A stretch of DNA of 49,702 nucleotides from Ophiothrix spiculata (taxonomy: Eukaryota > Echinodermata > Ophiuroidea > Amphilepidida > Ophiotrichidae). The notes under the pieces are model-generated. The model was not told the origin of the DNA, did no database searches, and saw only the letters and a program-made list of their open reading frames with translations. The position numbers and the translations under genes are program-made. The stretch lies in the NCBI GenBank assembly GCA_000969725.1, contig JXSR01S074696.1. One strand, given 5' to 3'. Positions 35,183 to 45,009 of the stretch are shown here, piece after piece (the first letter of the stretch is position 1; every line of letters begins with the position of its first letter).

Positions 35183-35972
35183 GAGTCATCGACAGTGAAC
35201 ATGCATAATTAAGAGTATCAGGGATGATCTCATATTTACCCAACTGAGCATCTCTACTTAGAATGTGAGGATAGATCACTGGTTTATTTCGTGATTAAGA
35301 AACAAACATGTACGGGGTGTGTATGCACAACAGATTATTTATGAAAGGGCGGTCCCAAATGTATCAACGTGTGCATCTATTCCACTGAATACATAATGTG
35401 TGGGTGACCTGTTTTTGGTAACCGGTACGTGCACATTTAAATATACTATATCCCACAAGTACATTCAAATTATCATTCATAAGAGTATGAGTAATAAGTG
35501 CCAATAATGCATGTAATTAAATTTAGTCAATTTAGTCAATTGCAGAGCATTTAAATAGTAATATAACCACTAAAATCTTGATTAAAGATACTGCTTCATG
35601 AAAATGATGTAATAAATTCAAGCCATTCAAAATTATATTCATTGCAAAAATGTTTGCTTTTATTAAACATTTAAATCTCAAATCCTATTGATTTAGACAA
35701 AACACAGATGGGTTCCCATGCATCATCTCTCCCAATTACTAACCGGTATGTGAAAAACGTTCATATGCAAAGGAAAAATATGACAATTTACCATACCAAA
35801 CACATCATGACGATGTGATCCTCATAGATCAAACAGATACACACGTGGATGTTGAGAGATGATCATTAAAGATATTTCAAAATTAAATTAAAGGGAATGG
35901 GGCCAATCAGTAAACCAATAAATCAACTAAAGGATACAAATAATCCGAAGTAGTCCAGTTCTCCCTGATGAC

Positions 35973-36250
35973 TATAGACCTTTTCAAACAGCGATCGGAA
36001 AACTTCGGAAAACATGGTCACGTGCCACAGCTGCGTGATACGCGGCAGACGACAATGAAAACAAAATGATAGTACCGCAAAAGTGCATAATAAAAACGGC
36101 AACGTTCGTCGTTGTTGGAAACATACTGTAGAAGTGTCGAACTTTGTCAAACAATGAGGCACTGAGGTACTGTTTATTTCCGGAAACGATCGGAATTGTT
36201 CTGAAAGCTTTCGGGAAGCTTCGGAAATGATCGATTTGAAAAGGTCTATA
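35973..36250. mobile_element. MITE with TATAGACCTTTTCAAA termini
   Basis: A 278-bp element with inverted ends TATAGACCTTTTCAAA and TTTGAAAAGGTCTATA, and subterminal 'cggaa.cttcgg' repeats. A copy 1 reads 'gatgactataaagcctaaac' at 29825 without the insert, so the target duplication is TA or TATA. The two overlapping minus-strand frames (35923-36162 and 35984-36304) cross the element and its flanks and are spurious. Superfamily unassigned. Confidence 0.8.
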
Positions 36251-36488
36251 AAGCAAGCCTAAACATCGAAATGCCCAGTGGTGCGATATCAAGCAAAAGT
36301 ACATCCAGTTCTAGCAAATAGTAAATATCACATTGCTTGTGTTCTATATATTTGAAATGTTCGGTTTTAACGAGAACTTCCGTGTTGATTCAGCAATTTG
36401 AGCAAACATCTGTATAACTTAAAATCATATCTTAATTCCATAAACTGCAACTGAATTGTATGCATCCGTAATGTATTAGAGTCCTTTC

Positions 36489-36581
36489 GTTAACAGGAAA
36501 ATGGGTTGATACGAAGTATTAAAATGACTATTAGTTTTCCCGCCAATTTAATAGCTTTTGAGCACGTGCATGTTACATACC
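36489..36581 (+). promoter_or_regulatory. E2F + E-box conserved island, A copy 2
   Basis: TTTTCCCGCCAA at 36535-36546 and CACGTG at 36563-36568, again with 16 nt between them. Nearly identical to copy 1. Confidence 0.4.
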
Positions 36582-37327
36582 AAATAGTTTAAGAATTATT
36601 TTCTACCATATCAAAGATTTCCTCCGTAATTAATACATTTTACCGCAACACATTTAAAAGAATCGGAACAATTATTGCATTTTATTTAGCCAATATATAA
36701 TTTATCTTATTTTTAACAAAACAAAGTCAACGGGTTATTTGCTTTTGCAACTTAAACGAATATGTGATGGCTCACACCGAAAGGGGGACTTTGAAAATGA
36801 TATCAATTTTGAATTTTTCATTTCATCTGTTTTCATCATCATTTCATTTTCTAAGCTTTAAAATGACACCTTGCTTGTTGAAATTGATCAAGGCGATCAA
36901 ATTTTACAACAGAAAATCTGCTGAAAATTTTTATTATTTTCTTTATTTTTTGCTGCCTATTTTCACCTGTATCTTGAAAAGTTTTCTGTCGCAAAGTCCT
37001 CCTTTTTGGTGTGAGTCATCACATATATACTATATAATCTTCACTTTTCAGTCAAGTTAGTTTCTGACAGAAATTTGCAATTTGAATCTTAATGACTACT
37101 GTCAGTATAGTTACGATAACATTTATTTTTTCAGTCAACATGCTATCATATTCTATGACATTACTTTCTCTGTTATAATTATTACACTTTGTACTAAAAA
37201 AGCAGAATATAGCAACCAAGCCAAAAACATAAATTGTAAAGAGAAATATGATTTTGGAATTCACCACTGATAGTCTATTAATTGAGTAACAATTAAGGCA
37301 CTCTAGAATAAGGAAGATGAAAATGTT

Positions 37328-37602
37328 ACCTAGATATTGCCATTCCCCCTATTACAGAAGAGATGATATCATGTGTATCCCATCATACATTGCTTCCTAT
37401 GGGGAATTTCGTACAGGAAGTCATGTGAGAAGCTAGTGATGAAACATGCCCCAAATGCAAAATTACAACAGGTAGCTTTGACTTATGGGCATTTCATCCG
37501 TAACTATACTCACATGATTTCCCATACGATCAATCCCATAGGAAGCAATGCATGATGGGATAGGCACGATATCATCTCTTCTATTAAAGTACAATACCTA
37601 GG
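37328..37602. mobile_element. Foldback with CCCATCATGCA-type arms, A copy 2
   Basis: Same element and same position as 30906-31180 of copy 1, duplicated with the unit. A 5-bp difference in the loop and scattered substitutions separate the copies. Confidence 0.65.
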
Positions 37603-37792
37603 ATGTTGTTATCATGGTTATAGGGGTATATGTGTAGCCTAAGGTAAAAGTGAAAAAATCATGACTGAAAGGAAACGATGATTTATATATACTGATGCAT
37701 GTTCAAAGGCTTCCATCCATCTTTCTAAAAGTTATCTGTAATCAGTCGCCCCAATCATAAGACAGTTGATGAAAACCACACTGAAAAAATAA

Positions 37793-37990
37793 CAAATACG
37801 GCATTACATATGGGGTTCGATTGATTGGAATCTGATTAAAGCAGACAACTCTCACAGACTTGTATGTTATGCTTCGTGATAAATAATACAAAGCTTTGGC
37901 ACGCTTTCTTTGTTAATGTTAGTCTGCATGACTCATGTAAGGGAGACATGATACAACATAGCATAGAAAAATTAGCATACACATGTGGTT
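37793..37990. promoter_or_regulatory. AP-1-containing conserved island, A copy 2
   Basis: TGACTCA at 37929-37935 in the same context as copies 1 and 4. A 68-codon minus frame (37919-38125) overlaps it and has no protein features. Confidence 0.4.
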
Positions 37991-38729
37991 GAAAAGTTGT
38001 AATAGAATCGAGAACTTGGAAATTTCATTAAATGATGATGTTGAGGATCTGAAACTATAGGGGGGTTCAATGTTTTTAGTTTGATAAAGTATGCTAAAAT
38101 AAATTGTAATCCTAAATTTGAGCAACTTTGCATTAGATTTTGAGACACCCTTTAATTATAGGAACGGGTCGATTTCACAGTAACATTGAATTATACACAA
38201 TATATATATTCGTAGTTAATGTAACAAAATCTTGAACGTAATAATGAAGATTGAACGAGTAAAGATCAAAGTAATATTGTTTTACTTATGCTGAATTCGA
38301 GACGATGAGGTTCGTTTTAATGACCTCTTTTACTGAAGATGACTTCTTAAGATCGTATCATGCTGAAGCAAAGACTTGTGTCTAGACTAGTGCAACTTTC
38401 TGTAACCAATAGTACTTGTGACATAATACCCGAACTACGACAATGCTGAAGCAAAGACTTGTGTCAAGATTATTTAAGCAAAATTCTGTAACCAATACTA
38501 CTTGTGGCGTCATGACTGAACTAGGACAACAAGTTCTTGATATACACGCTTGGCAAATGCTTGTATCTTGCATCATGTTCAAATGAAAAATCGTTGATAC
38601 CACCTCATCTACAAACTATCAATATTAGTTATCTCATTAACTTTGATGAGAACACAGTGATGCAAACATATCATATCAAAATTGAACATGTCATATCAAA
38701 ATTGGCATAGTGTGATTGTTGTTCAGATA

Positions 38730-38834
38730 ATAATAATAATAATAATAATAATAAACTGACATTTATAAAGCGCCAAAAACCAAACCAAAAATGTGCACTA
38801 AGGCGCTGAAAGGCAAAAAAATAATAATACAACA
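38730..38834 (+). mobile_element. Short (AAT)n-headed insert with AGATA duplication
   Basis: 105 bp flanked by AGATA (38725-38729 and 38835-38839); A copy 1 has a single AGATA at 32254-32258. It starts with an (AAT)n microsatellite, followed by 'tttataaagcgcc' and later 'aaggcgctg', a small stem. This layout resembles a widespread family of short 'AATAAT...cattta(t)a.agcgc' dispersed repeats in animals, recalled rather than searched. Confidence 0.7.
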
Positions 38835-40710
38835 AGATATTAATGGCCTAAAGTTAACAACTATAGTTCAACGACTAATGTCGTCATTTTTATGATGATA
38901 AACCATTTGTTAAATACGGTATTAACCTTATGGTTTTTGCATATCCATAACATATATGATTTCTAGTTGTTCATTCGCATCGAATAAATTTTAAAAACAC
39001 TACTTCACCATCGACAAGAACTGATTTGATATTTTACCTTATAAATTGAATTCTCAAAACAACCCATCCAGTCCTGAACCCATCATTTGAATATTACTGT
39101 CCAAAACAAGTGTTTAAACTATGAGATTTTTTTGTTAATAGCTGTAAGTATTCCAATTTGATATACTGTATCCTTAGAGATTGTTTTAAAAATTAAAGAG
39201 CATTTCCTAATTATATCTTTATGAATTAGGCATAAATAATGTAATGTTTGATTCTTATCACCATCGGCTATAACCGGTCATTGAACCGCACTGTGGTTGC
39301 ATTTTTCAGAATAGCAATTTTTAGTGCAAAGTCATTTCCCTACAGAAATATACATTTGAAATGACTTGGCTATCAAACTAGCCCCATGACAAAAAGACTT
39401 TGAAATTGTTTGCATTATTCATTTAATTCTGTGTATTGAATGTCATGTATCAGATGGAAGATTTCTAGTTAGATTATAGCAATTCGTAGACAATTGAGAT
39501 CAACAAGAAAATATATTTTATAAGATGACCTAATTGTAAACAAAAACTGTGAATAATAACTTGATATCGGAAAAGATTGTGGACATATGGGAAATTTCTA
39601 GTATTGTAATAAAACAGTGCAATCAGATTACTTTTGTATAATATAACTGTTTCGAAGACATTCAATTAGAGAAAATATATATACAGCTGAATGTCAACGT
39701 TAACTGATGTATTTCAACACATTTGTATATATGTAAATTTTATTCTAACGCTTACATTTGGTTATTTTAATTTTGATAAGTTTGATTAATATATTACAGG
39801 TGATAAAAAAGCATTTAATGAACATACAATTGGTCGAATTATCATGTTGTTCAGCGGCAATATTCAGATTAATGTAACAGTAATGAAATTAATAATTTGT
39901 TACATGTAATTAGAATTTAAGGTAGTTGACATTTTCTTTAGAATAACAAAAAACTACATCCAAATACCTTGAACCCGCTATTATTGATCTGTAAGTATGT
40001 CACAATAATGTTTAAACATATTACGCGCAATTGACTTCAAATTTTTAGTTAAAAACAATCTTATGCATTATCAAAATCTTTTTATTTTGCCTGCATTTCA
40101 GAGAGCTCAAAGACTACGTTTGGTTAATGGCTGAACTTACATTCAGATCACGATGATGATGGATATGATGCATATGCAAAATACAACATTACATCTTCAT
40201 GACATAAAATATCACCAATGATGGATGGCGGTAAGTGAAATCATCAATAATTTATCAGAATATTGGCTTTTGCACACACTTTTCTAACTGTATCCATTTA
40301 TGTTTAATACATTTTAGCTATCCCTTTTCTCTCGGTGGATTTGGAACGTAATATGTACTAGCTAAATCGCCATCAAAATCTAGTCTAAATTCAAATCAGA
40401 TATTTGTTTTAGAGGAGGTTTGAAACTAAAGAGAATATTCAAGTATTTAATTCATCCAAATATTTTTTGCAAAAGTGAATTTGTTTTAGTTTTTGTTTTG
40501 ATGGATTTGTTGCATTTTTGTTTTGTTTGATTCGATTTTGGGTTCTTTTTATAAATCTTCAAAGAACATCTCGTAAATATACATAATATTAAGTTGAATT
40601 ATTTTTCATGAACAATTTGTCGGTGCAAGGTAAAATTATGCAACCAGTGAAAATGCGTCGGTTTTACTAGTCACATGCGATGCATTAAGTTTCTTTGGAA
40701 ATAAAAGTGC

Positions 40711-40824
40711 TCTAAGACCTAGCAGAATTCTAACATTTGATCTATTCTGGCTGTGTCATGAATTATAGAAACCGTATACCTGTACCTTCGTGATCTAGAA
40801 ACATTAAGATGTGTACATGCATGG
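40711..40824. other. Four-copy conserved island, A copy 3
   Basis: 'agcagaattctaacatttga' to 'gtgtacatgcatgg', about 95% identical to copies 1 and 4. Confidence 0.5.
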
Positions 40825-41100
40825 TGTGATGTAGAATATTCATGACAGGGATTATCTCAAATGTGCTGAGGTGTGCAATGTTCTCTTTTTGAAAATGTAT
40901 GCCTGCTGGTCGAGAAATATTAATTATGCACAAATGAATATTCATGAAAGGGATGATGTCAACAATGCTGCTGAACCTTGCGTGTCCCTTTAGCATTTTT
41001 TGTTGGCTTATTTGGTTTATTTCCTTATACAGGAGCATTGAAAGTTTATATGCTTGATTGAATATTCAGAAATGGTCTCAAGTATGACATCTTTATAACC
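40825..41100. repeat. Degenerate ~100-bp periodic repeat, A copy 3
   Basis: GAATATTCATGA-type motifs at 40834, 40936 and about 41064, each followed by a 'gatgat/ttat.tcaa' segment. Confidence 0.55.
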
Positions 41101-42061
41101 AGAATACATATATGTGACCCGTCATATCAAAAGGTACCTGAAGGGTCCCAAAATGAAAATCCATTTGTTGGTCTCATCTGAAAGATGATATTTTAAGCTA
41201 TAAAATGACACCTTGCTTTTGGTTACTAGTATTGGAAGTTCGATTGCAAAATTACATTACAAGTTTCTGTACTGGTAAAACTTATATTGAGAAAGGATTT
41301 TTATCTCGATTTTTAAAACATTTGTTTTGGATGTTGGAACCTGAATAATATGAGAGAATACACTTCAAAGGTAACGTTTCTGATGAAATTAGAAATACTA
41401 AAATAACCAAGTATAATGTTGACATTTCAATTTGATAAACCGTATCCTCTGTTTTAAGAATTAATCAGCATTATATTTATTTCTACATAAATGGCATAAA
41501 TAATGTAATGTTTGATTCTTATCGCCAGTTCGCTTACATCATCGGTCATTGAACCACACAGTGTTTGCATTTTTTAAGAATAGCAATTTTTAATTCAAAC
41601 TCATTTCCCTACAGAAATATACACTTGGCTATTAAATTGGAAGCCCTCTGACAAAACGACGTTGAAATTGTTTGCATTATTCATTTATATAATTCGGTGT
41701 ATTGAATGTCATGTATCAGATGGAAGATTTCTAGTTAGATTGTAGACAATTGAGATCAGCAAGAAAATATGTTTTATGAGGTGACCTAATTGTAAACAAA
41801 AACTGTGAATAAAAGCTTGATATTGGTATAGATTGCGGCCATATGGGGAATTTCTGGAATTATAACAACAAGTGCAACCAGGTTACTTTTGTAGACATTC
41901 AATTAGATAGAATGAATACAAGTATATACATCTGAATGTAGCGGTAACTCATACATTTAAATCACATTTTGTCAAACCATCATACATTATGCAAATTTTA
42001 ATTCTGACGTTTACATTTGGTTACATTAAGTTTGATAGGTGATAACAAGGTATTTAACGAA

Positions 42062-42225
42062 GAGCTTGGTCACAATAATCGTACGAACAGCTTACGAGCA
42101 GTGTTTAGTCCGTTTAAAAGGACCACGAGCAGTGAGTAAAGCGAGCAGCGAGGGCGTCGCGTGGTCCTATTAGATGGACTAAACACTGCTCGTAAGCTGT
42201 TCGTACGATTATTGTGACCAAACTA
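42062..42225. mobile_element. 164-bp foldback with perfect 46-bp arms
   Basis: The arms 42066-42111 and 42176-42221 are exact inverse complements over 46 nt (start TTGGTCACAATAATCGTACG). The stem extends with mismatches to GGACCACG/CGTGGTCC. The loop is GC-rich ('gtaaagcgagcagcgaggg'), unlike the surrounding DNA. GAA flanks it at 42059-42061 and 42226-42228; copies 2 and 3 have 'aatgaacatac' at this place, so GAA is the likely 3-bp target duplication. Perfect arms imply a young insertion. Confidence 0.8.
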
Positions 42226-42960
42226 GAACATACGATTGATCGAATTATTATGTTGTTCAGCGGCTATGTTCAGAGTAATATAACAGTGATGAAATGAATA
42301 ATTTGTTACATATAATTAGAATTTAGGATAGTTAAAATTTTCTTTAAAATAACAATGAACTACATCCAAATCCCTTTAAAATAACAATGAACTACATCCA
42401 AATCCCTTGATACCGTGTTTTTTAATCTGTTAAAATATGACACAATAATATTTAAACATATTACGCGCAATTGACTTCAAATTTTAGTTCAAAGCAATCT
42501 TTTTAGTTTGCCTGCATTTCAGAAAGCTCAAAGACTACGTTTGGCTAATGAATTAACTTACATTCAGACCACGATCATGATGGATATGATGCAAATACAA
42601 AATACAACATTACATCTTCATGCCATAAAATATCACCAATTTTTATTTTAGAGGAGGCTTGAAACTAAAGAGAATATTCAAGTATTTAATTCATCAAAAC
42701 AATTTTTTTTACATAAGTGAATTTGTTTTAGTTTTGATATTGATAGATTTGTAGCATTTTTGTTATGTTTGGTTTGGTTTGGGGGTTCTTTTTATAAATC
42801 TTAAAAGAATATCTCTTAAATATACATAATATCAAGTTGAATTATTTTTCATAAACAATTTGTCCGTGCAACGTAAAATTATGCAACCATTGAAAATTCG
42901 TCGGTTTTACTAGTCACATGCGATATATTAAGTTTCTGTGCTTAATAAAAGTGCTCTAAG

Positions 42961-43068
42961 TCCTAGTAGAATTCTTACATTTGATCTATTCTGGTTGTGT
43001 AGTGAATAATAGAAACCGTATACCTGTACCTTGGTGATCTAGAAACATTGAGATGTGTGCATGCATGG
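42961..43068. other. Four-copy conserved island, A copy 4
   Basis: 'tagtagaattcttacatttg' to 'tgtgcatgcatgg', with about five substitutions from copy 1 although the units are otherwise strongly diverged. Confidence 0.5.
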
Positions 43069-43560
43069 TTTGATGTAGAATATAATATTCATCACAGAGA
43101 TTATCTCAAATGTGCTGAGATGTGCAATGTTCTTTTTTGACAATTAATGCCTTCTGGTTTAGAAACAAATGAATATTCATGACAGGGATGATGTCAACAA
43201 TGCGGCCAAACTTTGCGTGTCCTTTAAGCATTTGTGCTGGCTTATTTGGTTTATTTCCTTCTCCATGAGCGCTGAATGTTCAGATGCATAATTGAATATT
43301 CTGAAATGGTCTCAAGTATGAAATCTTTATAACCAGAATACATATATGTATAAATGTTGGCTATTAGCAATCCACTTGAAAGTGCACATGCATAATTTAA
43401 ATGACAGGGATGATCTCAAAATGCTTATGTGTATCTCTTCTCGGGATATAGATCACTTGCTCAGTTCTGAGTTTTCAGTGCGGTGCATGCATAATGTATG
43501 AAATATTCATAATGGGGAGGTACCAAATGTATTAATGTGTGCATATTCATTCCACTGAAA
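43069..43560. repeat. Degenerate ~100-bp periodic repeat, A copy 4
   Basis: Five decayed motif copies at about 43084, 43171, 43294, 43396 and 43500, spaced 86-123 bp. Each combines a 'gaatattcat' or 'atgcataatt' element with 'acagggatgatctcaa' or a derivative. Confidence 0.6.
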
Positions 43561-44234
43561 ACATAATGGTCGGTGACATATTTTCAGAACACGCTACTTA
43601 CAGTTACACGTTTGAATGTCCGTATCCACCATAAATAAGCACATTTAAATTAAATGCCATATTATCTGATAAGTACTGTAATAAAGTACCAGTGGATACA
43701 TGTGAGTAAAGTCAGTTTTTGATTTTATATTAATAATGGCCCTAGATAGAAATATATATTTATATAGGTATATAATCCTACATATAATTTTTTGTTAAAT
43801 AGTTTTTGTAATTACGATCAATTCAAAAAGGTCTCATTTTTTTTGAAATTCAAAAACCATTCTGATTTAGACAAAACAGCGAGAAAAGTCGATAGATGGT
43901 TCCTGGACATTATCGTTTCAAATTAATTAAGCCCAATGCGAAAAATGATGTTATGTGACTAAAGATAATGTGAAACACATTATCACGACGTGGTCTACAT
44001 GAATCACACAAAATACACTCGTGTATGTTGATAGATGCTCATCTCAAGTATTTCAAACTCCAAGGGGAAGAGAACATATACTAGTATCCTACAAATGGAT
44101 CAGAATTAATCCCGTGAACAATTTGAAATGGATATTTACTTGTTGATTGAGTAAATATCTTTATAGCTTTAAAATCGTACTTTTATTCCAAAAACTGTGA
44201 ATTTTATGCATCAAAAATGTAATAATATAGTACT

Positions 44235-44327
44235 GTTAACAGGAAAATGGGTTGATACGAAGTATTAAAATGGCTATTACTTTTCCCGCCAATTGAATAG
44301 TCTTAAAACACGTGCATACTACATACA
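44235..44327 (+). promoter_or_regulatory. E2F + E-box conserved island, A copy 4
   Basis: TTTTCCCGCCAA at 44281-44292 and CACGTG at 44309-44314, with 16 nt between them as in copies 1 and 2, although the sequence between and around them has changed ('tgaatagtcttaaaa' versus 'ttaatagcttttgag'). Confidence 0.45.
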
Positions 44328-44344
44328 AAATATTGTCAACAAAA

Positions 44345-44530
44345 TTCTTTTTGATTTTTGACTTTTTTGGGGAAATATTGCCAAAAATTGGTTCAAAATA
44401 GGCCCAAAATGATTTTTTGTCATTTTTGGCCTATTTTAGGCCTATTTTTGGCAATATTATTTTTTTTTTAAATTGAGAAATGAGTTCCTAGATATGTGTT
44501 TCAAGATTCTAAAAAGCATAAGAGGTCCAA
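44345..44530. mobile_element. Central fragment of the 655-bp foldback family
   Basis: 'ttgccaaaaattgg', 'cctatttttggcaatatt', 'gagaaatgagttcctagata' and 'attctaaaaag' follow the same order as 20040-20227 in the large foldback. The outer arms are missing. It is absent from A copies 1 and 2. Confidence 0.65.
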
Positions 44531-44752
44531 CTTTTATTTTTTCAAAAAAAGGCCTTTCTGTACATATTGCATTGGATGTTGTCATAGTAGATATTAGTAA
44601 TTGAGAGGAAAACCGAAACAAACAGGAATTAAATTATAATGTCGAGGATGCAAATTCAAAAGCTATTGAAAAACCTATCACCCATCTTTCTAAAATTATC
44701 TAAGATCAGACTCCTCAAATCATGATTGCAGGGGACCCTACTGAAAAAAATA

Positions 44753-44955
44753 ACAAATATAGCATTACATGTGGAGTTCGATTGATTGGAATCTGATTAG
44801 ACTAGACAACTCTCCCAGACTTGAGTATGTTATGCTTCGTGATAGAGAATACATAGCTTATGGCAAACTTTCTTTGTTAATGTTAGTCTGCATGACTCAT
44901 GTAAGGGAAACATGATAAAACATAGCATAGGAAGATTAACGTACGCACATGCTTT
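44753..44955. promoter_or_regulatory. AP-1-containing conserved island, A copy 4
   Basis: TGACTCA at 44893-44899 within the best conserved core. Also contains 'gttcgattgattggaatctg', unchanged in copies 1 and 2. Confidence 0.4.
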
Positions 44956-45009
44956 GGGAGGTTGTAATGGAAACGAGATCTTGGAAATTGTATCCAAAAT
45001 AATTATGTT

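Larger units (their letters stand above)
32883..39208. repeat. Family A unit, copy 2 (three nested insertions)
   Basis: Proximal part (32.9-34.3 kb) is closest to copy 3 (about 96%), while the distal part (36.3-39.1 kb) is closest to copy 1 (about 97%). Insertions not shared with copy 1 are at 34867-35182, 35973-36250 and 38730-38834. Frames at 34341-34663, 36764-37060, 37052-37270 and 37373-37555 are not supported as genes; several overlap on opposite strands. Confidence 0.8.
39209..41475. repeat. Family A unit, copy 3 (internally deleted)
   Basis: Matches copy 2 at about 96% from 39213 to about 40650, then jumps from the periodic-motif region to a short remnant of the distal part: 'taagctataaaatgacacct' near 41192, and 'gataaaccgtatcctctgtt' near 41435. 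About 4 kb of unit is missing. It includes 'tgtgacccgtcatatcaaaa' at 41113, a possible dispersed-repeat fragment. The 91-codon minus frame 40763-41038 crosses the repeats. Confidence 0.75.

Noticed and set aside
35923-36304. Two overlapping minus-strand frames of 79 and 106 codons
   Set aside because: They span the boundary of a MITE and host DNA in different frames.
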